Shown: positions 39,904-52,239, numbered from the stretch's first letter. The stretch: DNA of 64,000 bases from Coriaria nepalensis (GCA_027186245.1 CP114487.1:10659001-10723000), one strand, 5' to 3'. Notes: generated from the sequence alone by a model not told the origin. Numbers and translations are program-made.

Positions 39904-42900
39904 TAGTAACTTTTATGGAAAACACAGTTTGAGTTGAGAGCGAAAATTAACAGTTGCAGCAGAAGCCTTCTAGAATTGTCTAGATTCAAAGTGGTGGTTA
40001 GAGCGAAGGTCTTGATTGCGCCCGGAGGTTTCTCGGATGGGGTTTTCTGATGGCCGTTTCAAAATTATTATTATTTTTAAATTTTTTTAAAATGAGGCGG
40101 CCTCAGTGGTGGTGCTGTTTTACTTGAGAAGAGGAGAGTTAAGGTAATTACCATATTATAGTGTTGATGACAGGGTGTGGGAAATTGTGATTTCCTTTTT
40201 ATTTTTTCTCCCCTTTGTTGGAGTGAAATTTTGGTGTCAAATAAAGGATAGATGTATAATATAGGAAACAGAGAGAAATGTGTTGTTGTTTCAGTAGAGT
40301 GAATAATAACCTTAGGATTTCTCTTTTGATGTAATCTTGTGCAGTGAAAAAGGGAATCCATAGGGCAAAAGACGAAAAGGAGCCTTAAAAGTCGAGAAAG
40401 CAAATCTCACCTATTTTTTCTTCTATTTTTTACTATTTTTTACTGTTTTTGAAGAGAAGGTTAAAAAGTCATTCCCAAATTTAAATGCAGTAGTAGATCA
40501 AAGACCGTTGACTGAAAGATACATTTGATTTGTTATGTCTAGAGAGAAAGATATAAAGAGAGAGTAGTCTGAGTCAGTAATCCACTACACTCCCCATTTC
40601 TATTCACTGTATAAGCAACAGAGACAGTAGAGACATAGATAGAGATAGAGAGAGTTTAGGTTCTGTTTTGACCTTTGTTTGTAGAGCTGTTCTCTTTCTT
40701 ATGTCTAACTGTTCAAGGCACACCATCATAATAGCACGGCTTTCTTTCCTCTTCTTCTTTACTTCCTTAACTAAAATTCTAAGTTTACTTTCCTCATTTT
40801 CTACTTATAATTATTAATAAAATTTTATATTATTTTTCATTCTTTATTATATTAAAATTTTAATAAAAAATCATTTAAATAATTATTTTTAAAATATTGT
40901 TATGTATTAATACAAAATATATATATATATATATATATATCTCTCCTTTTCATACATACTTCTAAGTCTTTTTTTTTAAATGCTATTAATTAAGCAATTA
41001 ATCAAACAATCTAGTTATGGGACAGTAGTAGGTAGCCGAGTTAATGCTATTTATCCGTTTGTCTTAAATTAATCGAGTTGGATTTTTATTTTTTAAATTT
41101 GATGACGTACCTCTAGGTACGGATTAACTAGGGTGCTTCCGGACATTTAATTAAGATTAAAAGGTGATGTGTCAAATGGTGTCATTCCCTCCCTCATATG
41201 TCTACTGGCCAATGAGAAGGAAGGATACGGATTAGAGAGTCAACGACATGTCTGAAAACTCTCTCTCTCTCTCTCTCTCTCTGTAGTAACACTGTACCTA
41301 TCAACATATTTATAATAAATTTATATATATAATTATATACTTGTTAGAAAGTTATACAAATGGAGAGCACTAGTCGTTGTTACTCTGATCAACGCGGCAA
41401 TTACAAATTAAATAATATAGTATTTTTTTTTATTTATTAAAATTTTTATTGCTTTTGACCTAAGTATGACCAAGTGCTGGGGTGCGCACATACACATACA
41501 TATATGGCCAAGATTTGGTGAAAATCGCCGATTAGCTATGGACAGTTTTGGACACATCCTACTACCTTCATCCTTCCATTCATACATATCTATCTATCTA
41601 TATATATATACAATAAGAATAGGCCGGCCCTACGTACATAACCGTAGAATGGGTGGATGAGTTTGTGAAGTGAGATTGATGATTTGAAAGCTAATCGAAT
41701 TGGTGGCATTCATTTGTGCCTCTGGGGTGGTGGTAGATCCCTTCTTAACACTAATAAATGAAAGTCAAAAGAATAAACTATTCAGTAAAACGATGCATGC
41801 GCTCATTGTGAGAGGGACAAATTTTGATCATTTTTAATCTACTTAACCAAATTCAATATCTTATCCTCAACCATTTCATACACTAGTCCAATCAAAACCC
41901 AAATCAACTTCCACTTTTTTTTTTTTTTTTTTTTTTTTGTTGAAAGTTGTAAAAAGAAAACGTGACATCATGGTATGATATATATAGGAATAGTAGAGTC
42001 AAAGTTGAGTTGGCTGTACGTAACATGTGAATAGATATGACTGACAAAAATGAAAAATTTTTCTTAATGACTCAACGTAGATCATATGCTTTGATACTTG
42101 ATATGGCTGAAGTAGAGCCGTAGAGGTAGCCGGTAGGCTCAAGGCAATGACAAAATGACGTCGCGTCTGCGGCGGCGAGTCACGAGAATATATTGGTAAA
42201 TGGGTTGCGGCCATTTGTCGGAAAAATAAAGCCACTCAGTCTCTTCCTCCCGCAAACAGTAGGGGTTGTCGATAGGGCCGTTTGCAGGCCAAGGGGACCC
42301 AACTCCTTTCCCTTATTAATTTTGCCTCTTCACCTTTTTTTCTTCTTTTTTTTTTTTTGGGGAGCTCTTATTATTATTATTATTATTATTTATCTACCTA
42401 CAAAGAATCTATCAAAAAAAAAAAAAGAAAAAAAAAAACAATGATATATGTAGGGGTGGAATGTGGGATCGTATAGGCTATTTGGGGCAGGCAGTCTTAA
42501 TATGAAAAGATAAGCGTTGCCGCTGGTCCTAATTGTTGCCAACACGAGGTTCCAATTTGAGGGAACATTATGCCCAACTCTTTACTAATTACTAGTATAT
42601 ATATTACCACACCCCACGTCCCCACCCTCCACCAAATTAAACAAAGTTTAGACGATCAAGCTTTCAAAACAATCATATTGTCCACTTACCTAAACGCGTA
42701 GGGCTATAGACCAACGCTATCTATCTCCCTAACCTCATTTATCTCTAACAAAACAAATATCTACATGTGTAGAAAGAAAATGCTCACTAATCAAGCAAGT
42801 ACTCTAGTTTTAAACGGTAAAAAAAATTACTAAAAAAAAATTCAAGTCATCCTTTAGAAAATGTGACTCGAATGTAAAAGGAAAAAAAAAATGAAGATAA

Positions 42901-43996
42901 GTAAAATCGATTTGAAAAGTTTCGACGAGAGGAATGTGGTCCTAAGAAATTGAATGAGTGGCATCTAATTGGCGACATAGAGTAGCTGACAATTTGTGAA
43001 ACAGAGAGGGTGAGAATGATGATTCAATTAGAACTTTATGGTTTTAATTTAGTTAAGAAGGAAAGGAAAGAGAGAAAAGGAGAGAGACAGGACAGGTTTT
43101 GATCATAATAACATGGACAGTGGAACTAGATGGTGATGGGGAGGATCCAAGAATCTCTCATATCAGGTGCTCCACTTTGAGCCTAATGGGCCTCCCCCTC
43201 CCTTATTAAGGGACCTTCTTCATGTTCTATGGACCTTATTTTTATAACCAAAATTATATCTTTCATTTCCTACTTTATGTCACTACTACTTCATTGGGAT
43301 CATTTTTTGTAAGTTTGCACAATTCTCTTTTTTTCTTCCCTTCATCATTTTAAAAGGGATTATTTATTTCATATTGGGCCAGGCTTCTTAACCAATTTAA
43401 TTTATTTTTTGGGCTTTTAACAATAAGATAAGAGCCCATCTGATTTCAGCTGGACCCCACCACAAGATGTAGCATATATTATGGAGTGTAATAGTACTTT
43501 GAATGTGTTCGGATCAAAGTCATCGTCAGCATTTGTTCCAATTGACTATTTATGTGGCTTCATCAACATCCGTTTAAAGTATATACTCAATAGGCTAAAA
43601 TTTATCTATATGCAATTACCCAATTTTGTGTACACAAAATTTTTGAATTGAAAAGGAGACAATGAAAGTTAATTGAGATTTGGGTGGTGCTTCCAGGAAT
43701 GAAGACAAAAGAAGACCACTTGAGCCCACACCTTTTACCCCTTGGAAAAAGATGACTTTTCAAACTCAAATCATTTTTTTTTTTAGTTTAATTTATTTTA
43801 ATGTTAAATTGTTGGGCAAATCATGTTTTGTCTTAGGATTGATGATTGCTTTGCTTAAAACATATAGTGGGGTCCTTAATCTTAATCCACAACATATTAT
43901 GATTTCCACCATGTCAAATAAAGTTTTTTAAGAAAAAAAAAAAAAAAAAAAACTTGCCCATACGACATTATGTGAATTAAAGTTGAAATACATATG

Positions 43997-44086
43997 GCTT
44001 CTGATGTGGGCCGTCCTAAATATTCCAAAAGCCCAAATATTGCTTCTAATGTTGGCCGTCGTAAATATTCCTTAACAAGCCCAAGG
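43997..44086. repeat. 45-bp imperfect tandem duplication
   Basis: Two adjacent units (43997-44041, 44042-44086), each with GCTTCT, a GGCCGTC block and CTAAATATTCC or GTAAATATTCC, then a GCCCAA-type end. They differ at several positions. Confidence 0.7.
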
Positions 44087-45094
44087 CCCATAATAGTAAA
44101 TGTTTACAAAATACTCTATAGTTGATAGTGTATTTTAAGATCAAATCACATGCACTCACAAATAGAGAGCGGTCGGAATTGAGGTCGGCCAATACTGTTC
44201 CGATACTCTAGTCGGTTTAGCAAAGTGTGAGATAATGTATCTTAGGAAAACTTGGATTTGAATATATCTATATTATTCTTCTATATCAGTTAGTTTTTAT
44301 ATATGAGGAAGATTGTAAAACCCTAGATACTTTTATATGTGTAAAGCTCTCATTGCTCAACGATATGTTTATTCTCTGCTCCATGATTGGTGTCGGAGTT
44401 GCCCCAGTATAATATGACAGAGACATGCTCACCACTCAAGGACCATAGTAACTGCTCACTTGTTCTCTTCCTATTTACCATATTCTCCTTGATGAGCCCT
44501 TTAGACCAAAGAAGAGAGAGGAAACACCTATCTCAAACTTAGCCTCACCTAACACCTTCTCATTTTGTCCAGTTATTCCTATACTGGCTGATACTGCCCT
44601 CGATGTCTCATAGATCTTAGCCTCAACCTCACTTACACTTACTGAGATTGTTGGGCCAAAACTGTGCAGAAATCTAGCCCAACACCAAATATTATTTTAT
44701 TAAAATAATAGTAATGTTAGTTGTTCGGTCCAAAGCCCACAATTGTTTCAGTAAAGGCTTAAGGAGTGATCGGGTGGGAGATACATCAAACGTCAAACCT
44801 CAAGCATCACATCTGTGTGGCTGTTGTGCAAGAAAATATAAATATTGATTGCTGGCGATAGGGGCATTGCAAATGTAGTCCAGGACACAACCAACAGGGA
44901 GCAAATTCAGTCTTTGCTCCCTTCCCTCCCTCTATATCTGCCCATCTAATAATATTTTAACTATTTATTTTGATCAAAGAATTATATAAGTGCCTCGTGA
45001 TAATAAAAATGATAAATATATAAGTCGATTGAAATATAATTAATAAATGACTCGTACTAGTAGATGGAGCTAACCTCTCTTCTTTTCCCTCTTT

Positions 45095-45778
45095 AGACCG
45101 CGTTCCCAATCTGGATCAAGTTTTCGGTTCAGATAGAAACATTTATGGAGGCTGAATTCTCGATCTAAATAGAAACATATTTTGAGACCAATATTCAGTC
45201 GATAGATGGGAACTCATATCGAGTTATCCATCTAAACAAAAACATACGAGTTCCTATGTCGGTGATATCTCGATCTGCATCTTAGTCCGACATGTGAGAT
45301 ATTGGTTTGAGACCACATACCGATATCTCACATATCAATATGTAATGCTAATCTCTTTCATTATCTCTATCCAGACCGAGTTCCTGATTCATATTGAGTT
45401 ATCAATCTAGACAAAAACATGTTTGGAGACCGATATTTGATTTGTAAGTGGGAACTCATATCAAGTTCCACAAAACCGAATTATCTATTCAGACAAAAAC
45501 ATGCAAGTTCCTAAGTCGGTGAGATATCGGTTTATATCGCAGACCAACATGTGAGATCTCAATCTGAGATAACATGCCAAAATCTTGTCCAGACTGAGTT
45601 CTCGGTTCAGACAGAAATATGTTTGGAGACTAATATTCGATCTGTAGGCGGGAACTCAGATCGAGTTACTCGAGACCGATTTTCCGGTTTAGACCGAGTT
45701 ATCTATTTAGACATAAATATGCGAGTTCCAGATATATCGATCTGTAGTCTCGTACCAAGATTATATGTCGGTGTATAT
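45095..45778. repeat. Three degenerate copies of a 190-280 bp repeat
   Basis: Units start with AGACCG/AGACTGAGTTC at about 45095, 45373 and 45591. Each contains CAGA(T/C)AGAAA or GACAAAAACATG-like pieces, TTTGGAGAC..ATATTCGAT, a GGGAACTCA(T/G)ATC(G/A)AGTT block, a second GTTATC(C/T)AT block, ACATGCGAGTTCC-like and TCGATCTG pieces. No coding potential seen. It could be the remains of a satellite or of an LTR. Confidence 0.65.
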
Positions 45779-46249
45779 ATTTCATACCGATATAAGATTG
45801 ACAGCTGTGGAACATGGAGCTAAAAAGCCTTTGATTAGAGGGGGAGCAGTTTATATGTCTTCAGATCTGTGTAGGGAACCGTGCAAAAAGTGTTTGACGC
45901 TTCCATCTCTCTTCCCTGTAATCATCATTCCCTTCCCTTCCCTTCCCGAGCTATAACACTGTTTCATTTCTCTCTTCATTTTTGTCGGTATTGATCATCT
46001 GCATCACGGCGGTATAGTGAGGATCACACGGTCGACGTTTTGAAGGAATGTTACTCGGTATTTTATGGGCAGTCATTTATTTGCATTTATGCATATTGAT
46101 ATCTTCGCATTTTATTATGATTTAAATGATTGAGATTAAAACTAATTTTTTACTTATTTTAAAAAAGTAGAAAAATATGTTATTTAGTTGGAGTGTTATA
46201 TATAACTTTTGATTCCAATCACCCGAGTTTAATTAAAAAATAAAAATAA

Positions 46250-46286
<37 letters not shown>

Positions 46287-46716
46287 CAATCCAATCTATT
46301 TTTCGTAGCTAAAGAAAAGTCGACAGTAATCAACAGAGAAAGCATCATAGAGCACCCATGCCCTACATACTGTTTTCAGGCTGCTATGCGGGTAGCCGTA
46401 TCTTAATCAATAAGAAATAAAAAAGTAAGTTTCTTGCAGATTCACTTTCACTCTTTCAGATTGGGGCGATGCTTTCGTGAGAATCCGGCATGCCCATTTC
46501 ACTTTCACTCTTTCAGATTCAGAAAGTTTCATTTTGTTTATTCAAACATAGGAGTCGTTCAGGTTTCACGGTGCACGTCTGATTCTCTAAAAACAGTCAA
46601 CCGCTAGTTCGATCCAGCTAGGAAGAGAGAACAAATGAATAGAGTAGGTTGTGCGAAGTTGCACCATTTTAGGGAGATAAGTACAACTGCAGAGAGGAAA
46701 GCTTAGAGGAACAGTT

Positions 46717-46944
46717 GAAAGACGGAAGGAGAAGGCTTCACTTTGAGAGTGGATTGCGTTTACTTATGTACATACGACAGAGGTTCTGGGATTTTTTGCA
46801 GGACTCGATGATGCATGATAACTCGGAAAGGAAAGACGGAAGGAGAAGGCTTCACTTTGAGAGTGGATTGCGTTTACTTATGTACATACGACAGAGGTTC
46901 TGGGATTTTTTGCAGGACTCGATGATGCATGATAACTCGGAAAG
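46717..46944. repeat. Exact 114-bp tandem duplication
   Basis: Units 46717-46830 and 46831-46944 are identical over all 114 bases as far as I can read. Because 114 is a multiple of three, the frame KDGRRRLHFESGLRLLMYIR and onwards stays open across both copies, but there is no ATG at its start and no known protein match. It sits 385 bp upstream of the MEI2-like start codon. Confidence 0.9.
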
Positions 46945-47328
46945 GTAAACGGCACTAGTCTTAGGTTCGACAACAGACTATCTTTTGTGTTAAAATATGG
47001 GAATAAGACATTGAAATCAATACTTTGCTGCTGCTCACTTTTGTAATCGGTGGATTCTCTTTACCCGAATTCAGTTCCAATATTCTTCATCATAGCTTTC
47101 GCTTTATCCCTCCACCTCTCCTTCCATCTTCCTTAACAATTCTCACTGTTGCCACTTCACTCTTTTCTCTACGTAACAACCCCACCTCCCTCCTGTTCAA
47201 CTCTACTCTTCTTCTTACTCTCTAGTACATAAGCACGCCGAGTCAATTCGACTGCTACGAATCCCTTCTCTAATATCTCCCTCTTCCGCCCTTTCATTTC
47301 CGATCAATTTTCATCCGATTCGTTTCCA
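46945..47328. promoter_or_regulatory. Upstream region of MEI2-like gene
   Basis: C/T-rich leader-like sequence leading to the ATG at 47329. It contains no gene. The transcription start is not identifiable with confidence. Confidence 0.45.
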
Positions 47329-49116
47329 ATGGCTACTTCTCGCGATATTTCGAAACCACTCAACCCAAACGCCGCCGCTTTCCCATCCCGAGTACTTTCC
47401 CGTCCAACAACGCCCCCGACGACGTCACAACAAGCTCTAGGATGGCCGTATTCTATTAACCGATACCAGTACTATGCGTCTCAGACAACACCGTTTTGGG
47501 ACCTTCAGTATCGTTCGCTTTGTTCCTCTCATGACGTAAGATCCTACCCATGCTCTTCTCATGACGTAAGATCCTACACATTCTGGCCCTACAGCGGCGA
47601 CTATGCTGATCACAGGCTAGTTTTTAAGGGCGAGTGTGACTTGATGGGAAATCGTTTTAATGGAGGTAATTTCGAGGCTAATCATATTCAGCTTTATCCG
47701 GAAATCGTTCCGGAGAAGAAGCACGGTGGTCTTACCACTGTTTTGAGAAGGTCCCAGAAGAAGTTTAAGTGGGTAGAAGCCAAAAAGGAGCGAAAGGAGG
47801 AGAGCGGTGGAGGAATTTCTGCCCTTCCTCGTTCACTGCCTTTTAATAGTTGCGATTTTGTGGCATCTGGCATTACGACCGTAATGATCAAGAACATACC
47901 AAATCAATTAAAGTATGCTTCTCTATAATTCCATCTCTTTTCTCTTCTCCATAACTTTTTTTTTTTGCCTGTTTCAAACTGATGCATGGTCTTAGAATAT
48001 TTAGACTAATTAATTAATTCCCGCTTAACTCCAAATTTAGGCGAAGTGGGTCACTTTAGAAAAGGTCACTAGAAATTCTGCGCCATATTTTTCTCTCAAC
48101 ACAGCGACATAATAGGACGAAGCAAGCATAAAATAATGTGGGAAAGGAAAAGCATGGGTCTTTGTTTGGTCGAGCTATCAAGGTTTGCTTTTTTTTTTGT
48201 CGAACTCTTTGTTCCATTTTGATAACATAACCCTGTCAGGATCCTTCTACAGGGAGAGTTTCCCTTTATATAATTGACGTGTGTCCCTTCGGATCTCCTT
48301 CTCTCTTACCACGCATGCCAATAATGCATTTGTCGCTAGTAACCGTGCACAGACATACATACATACATGTACATGCATAATAATGCATTTGTCGCTAGTT
48401 CCTTTCCGACTCGTCTCCTGTGTTGATGTTAATAAACATAAAATAGGAGGCGTGATATTCTCCATATTCTGGATAAGCACTGCAAGGATGAGAATAGAAA
48501 GACTATTTCGCGGTCTGATTTCTGGAAGTCGGAGTACGACTTCGTCTATATTCCCATGGACTTCCGGTAAGTGTCGGTTGGTGTTCGTCGCTTGAATAGG
48601 GTTTTTTGCGTCATGTAACTTAATGCTGTGATGTATTTATATTTACCTTTATTCAATTATCCTGTGTCTCTTTAGTAAGTCTTGGTACGAGGGAAAGAAA
48701 TCAAACCTCGGGTACGCATTTGTAAATTTTACGAATTCAACTGCTGCTACCCGGTTCTATAACGCCTATCAGAGCTACGAGTGGGAGGTTAATGTTAATA
48801 AGAAAGTTTGTGGTGTATCTACTGCTAAAATACAGGTTGGTTTAGTATTTTTGTTACCATATGAACACAAATATGTATATGTTTATGTATAATTTGCTTG
48901 AATCGCTCATAATCTTGTTGTGTTATGACTTTGTAGGGTAAAGGGGCTTTAAAAGCTGCCTTTAACAATAAAATTTTCTGGTGTCACTCCAATGAGTTCC
49001 TGCCTCTGATCTTGTTGCCGCCGAGTAACGGTGTTCGCAGCTACAAGTCCATAGCTCTTGGTCGAAGAATTGCTACGCCTCCTCCTAAATCCATCAAGCT
49101 AGCTTTATCTGCTTAG
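47329..49116 (+). CDS. MEI2-like protein with C-terminal RRM only (347 aa)
   Basis: Four exons: 47329-47912, 48447-48566, 48676-48835, 48937-49116. The N-terminal 180 residues are Pro/Ser/Tyr-rich and hold a 10-residue duplication (CSSHDVRSY twice). The MEI2-type RRM starts at GITTVMIKNIPNQLKRRDIL, passes LDKHCKDENRK, EYDFVYIPMDFR and WYEGKKSNLGYAFVNFTN (RNP1-like), and ends with RFYNAYQSYEWEVNVNKKVC and a KIQGKGAL tail. This RRM type is special to MEI2 proteins, where it binds RNA. Here the two upstream RRMs of full MEI2-like proteins are missing, as in the MCT (MEI2 C-Terminal RRM only) group of Arabidopsis (MCT1/MCT2). Family members act in meristem or meiotic control; the specific role here is unknown. 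Intron 1 is long (47913-48446) and holds short direct repeats. Confidence 0.88.
47521..47580. repeat. 30-bp in-frame duplication inside MEI2-like exon 1
   Basis: Units 47521-47550 and 47551-47580 differ at only a few bases. Each encodes CSSHDVRSY plus P or T. The open frame is unaffected. Confidence 0.9.
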
Positions 49117-49904
49117 TCCGACGCCGGAAAGTTGCAACAAAATCTTTTTATGCTGAAGGTATGCAACAAAGTGCTATATGTTTTCATTCTACCCCTGGTG
49201 AGCGCTTGGTACTAATGGCCTCTACGGTGAATTGGAAACATGGATTTTTGACTCGTGTCCTAAATATTTTTATGGTTGGTTACCATAATCTCTTTCTGCT
49301 TTCTTTCAAATCTGTTCGCATTAGTATAAAGCAGCCAGTAGAATCATCTATTGTCTGGTTATCATGAAGAAAGAACAAAACTGTCTCATCTCGTGCTTTC
49401 TCTTTCTCGATATTTTATGTTCCACTCAAATTGTCATATCGTTTAGAGTCTTGGATGCGGATGGAAGTAAGGTCATGGCTTCGTTTGTCAAAGCTGCTTA
49501 AGGTGGATTTTGGTAATTCGATAATTTCTTTAAATTGGATTTTCCAATGGCATTTCCAGTAAGTGTATTTGATTTTACTCTTTTTAAGTACATATATAGG
49601 CAAGAGTATATTGAGAAGTACGTTTAAATAATGATCGTATTTGAAAAAAATAAGCTGGGAAAGATGAAATTTTACAACAATTAAAGAAAACTAGATTTAA
49701 TCTGAATTCATTTGGTTATTTCTGAACCACCGTTCCAAATAAAACGGCTTAAAGAGACAGGTTGGCTCGAAAGTAAGGACTGTAGGAGTCTTATTGCTGC
49801 TTACTTGAGACATTTTGCGAAGTGCAGCACCATCTAAATCTAGTTTAGTTAAATAATTTAATCAATTGGGTAGTCAAACACGAGGACGGATAAGTTGACT
49901 TTGG
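49117..49904. other. 3' flank of MEI2-like gene
   Basis: AT-rich, presumably with the MEI2-like 3' UTR at the left. No gene seen. Confidence 0.5.
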
Positions 49905-50240
49905 CGCAGGTTGTATTGCCTGAGGAGTTCTTGGAGAGAACTAGAAACAGGGGGTTATTTGTTAAGTGGTAGGGTCCGGGAGTGGCTCTGCCGGGCCACA
50001 GCGGTGGGGGTGCTTGGATTCACTGTGGATGGAACTCTGTTTTGAAGGCGGTGGTTCCTATGGTGGCATGGTCGCTCTATGCGGAGCAGCATCACCTTAG
50101 GAATGCGTTGGCGTCTGTTATGAAGATGGTAATTACAGTTAAGCAGAGGGGGAAGAAGGGTTTATGAGTGGGGTTGAGTTGGAAAGACGGTGATATGACC
50201 TTGTTCGAGTCAGGCCTAGAGCTCCAGAAGTTTAGAGAGA
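49905..50240 (+). pseudogene. UDP-glycosyltransferase fragment
   Basis: The plus-strand frame reads LPEEFLERTRNRGLFVKW, then an in-frame TAG, then a decayed PSPG box: HCGWNSVLKAVV followed by PMVAWSLYAEQHH. These match the UDP-sugar-binding signature of plant family 1 glycosyltransferases (LPEGFLERT.. and THCGWNSVLE.. PMVAWPLYAEQ). Several conserved residues of the box are missing, with a small deletion before PMVAW, and a stop follows soon after (near 50165). There is no N-terminal half upstream. It is a fragment that cannot make an enzyme. The UGT88/UGT72-like subgroup is a guess. Confidence 0.85.
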
Positions 50241-51009
50241 GACAGAGAAACAGAGTGAAACTAAGAGGAAAAATGATTCAACTTTTTCATTACCCTTTGC
50301 TTTCATCGTTTAAAAGCTTATATTCTAACTATTTAGTGATTCTGTTTCAACCGGTTATTCAGTTACACACGTCTGATCTAATGGGCCGGTTTCAACAGGT
50401 CATTCAGTTACTCCCAACTGAGAGTCCTCCAAATGCTTGGGCCTGCACGACACTCTTTTTGACGTCGTCCTATCAATTTAATTCCCACATTGTCGTTTTC
50501 CAGCTGTTTATCTGTATAGACGGATGGAAGGCATTAAAGAAAGGGAGTGTTGTATTATGGAAGGCAATCAAGATTCAAGCTAGTTTGACCAATTGCTGGA
50601 AAAAGCTTACATTGATTGTTGTGGGTACAAACAGAATTCCAATCCCAAACTGAGATTTAAAAGCATTGCAAGATTACTTGAAACAAGACTGAAGGTTTGA
50701 AACCTCAGTTTGCTTTCCCAAAGTTGAATCCGCACTACTTCAAATATAGGAGATCTATTCAAGCTCCAAGAATAAATGTGGAATGGAAAAAAATTTAGCA
50801 CACATTTGCTCTGAAAATAACGTCTTTGTATTTTACACAACAATCACAGAAACACTTACAATTGACTCATTGTGCAAGTCTTTAAAACGAATAATCTCAA
50901 GCCTTATGCATCTCCAAAATGTCGCAAGGCGGATGAACACAAGCAATTCAACATGTGTACAGACTTGCATCATTCCGAACAATGAATCAGTCAAATGCAG
51001 ACATCAACC
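50241..51009. other. Spacer with 3' UTR of plastid S13 gene
   Basis: An open frame covers 50168-50653 but shows no recognisable domain. The right part (about 50760-51009) is likely the 3' UTR of the minus-strand S13 gene. Nothing else is supported. Confidence 0.5.
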
Positions 51010-52239
51010 CTAACGAGGGGCCTTCTTCTTTCCAGCAATGGCAACCCTCTTACCCTTGAGGGTCCTGCAATTATTCTTTGTACGTTGGCCTCTGCAAGGC
51101 AATCCTTGGATATGCCTTATCCCTCTATAACACTGAATCTCCTTCAATCTCCTTATGTTAAGTGCATTGAACCGCCTCTACAAATTTGATAGTCAATTGG
51201 GTTTGAGTGATGCTTTTTAGTTTTTACGTATAAAAGAGGAGAGAGAAATAAGGAGGAAGAGTTTACCAGGTCTCCTTCAATCATGTACTTGGAGACTTCA
51301 TCTCTGATTGTTATAAGCTCTTCTTCAGACAAGTCCTTTGTGATTTTATTCTCCATGCTGAGGTCACAGAGTATCTTGCGAGCACGAGTACGGCCGATTC
51401 CATGGATGTATTGAAGAGAAAATTCAACTCTCTTGTTGTTTGGTACCTCAACTCCTCCTATACGGACACATTGGATTTGGAGGCCACGATACTGCGAATG
51501 GATAGAAATGAATGAGAAAAGAAACTGAACCCCTACTCCTCGGAGATACTAGTCTATACAGTTTTCAATCTGATTTTTTCATTTTTGGAAATTGCATATC
51601 AGTTTGATTTAGATGAAAACGAAAAAGTCAAATAATAAGTCTTTGGTTTTTGTGTTCTTGTCTTTTCATCTTTGGTTAGACCTACAAACAGGTGAACATT
51701 AGATATCTCCTTCTTCCCCCTTTTTAGTCAATTTTGTTATCACTGACCAGAATTTCTTGCACAATTTCCATATCCCATCCAAATCAGTATGCAAAAGACT
51801 AATGCTGAGTATAAACAAAAATCAAATCCATCAAATTAAATATTCAAAAAAACTCGAATTATATGATCGACAAAGTAACAAGTAAGCTCAGCTAACAAAG
51901 TTACATGATCGAGAAGACAGCAAAAGCTGATAAATTCAAACTCATACCCACTTCTAATTTCTAATGCGAAGGTATTTCCAGACAAAAAAAGCAAAGAACC
52001 AGCATAGATGCTAAGATCAAGAAAATGGAACGATGAAGAAATTAAGTGCTTCAGCTCAATTTTTCTGAGAAAAAAGCGGCGAAGGAAAACAGGAGGAAAG
52101 AAGAATAAAAAAGAAAAAATAAGACCTGAGGGGCGTTCTTAACCGGGAAGGAGAGTCTTGTAGAAAAGGGATTAGGGTTTCCACTGTTGCAGACGACAGA
52201 GAGCGATGGCGCAAGAGGCATTGCTAAGGTTTGTGCCAT
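51010..52239 (-). CDS. RPS13: Plastid small-subunit ribosomal protein uS13 (168 aa)
   Basis: Three exons: 52239-52126, 51491-51267, 51177-51010, all phase 0. The first exon makes a short Ser/Pro-rich presequence ([20 protein letters not shown]) typical of plastid import. The mature part reads [34 protein letters not shown] (helix-two-turn-helix), [20 protein letters not shown], then [23 protein letters not shown], and ends in a basic AGKKKAPR tail. These are the diagnostic blocks of bacterial-type S13, which sits in the 30S head and contacts P-site tRNA. The presequence and position as a nuclear gene indicate import into the chloroplast; a mitochondrial destination is possible but less likely. 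It corresponds to Arabidopsis At5g14320 (from memory). Confidence 0.92.

Larger units (their letters stand above)
39904..46716. other. Long gene-free, repeat-rich block
   Basis: Nearly 7 kb with no supported gene. The PIP5K 3' UTR should lie in the first few hundred bases. The rest is very AT-rich, with (AT)n at 40916-40941, (CT)n at 41259-41282, T23 at 41916-41939, (ATT)n at 42369-42390, an A run near 43930, a 45-bp tandem pair at 43997-44086, a diverged repeat shared with about 62.2 kb near 44150-44660, three degenerate repeat copies at 45095-45778, a (TTCCC)n run near 45928-45948, a (TA)n run near 46251-46283 and a 22-bp direct repeat at 46441/46498. No plant microRNA stem I know was recognised. 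Confidence 0.6.

Noticed and set aside
42193..42476. Open frames rich in Phe/Tyr/Lys
   Set aside because: Created by poly-T, ATT repeats and poly-A runs.
45551..45956. Frames in the degenerate repeat area
   Set aside because: They cross the repeat units and have no conserved protein features.
50168..50653. 161-codon frame after the UGT fragment
   Set aside because: Does not continue the UGT fold and shows no domain; starts without ATG.
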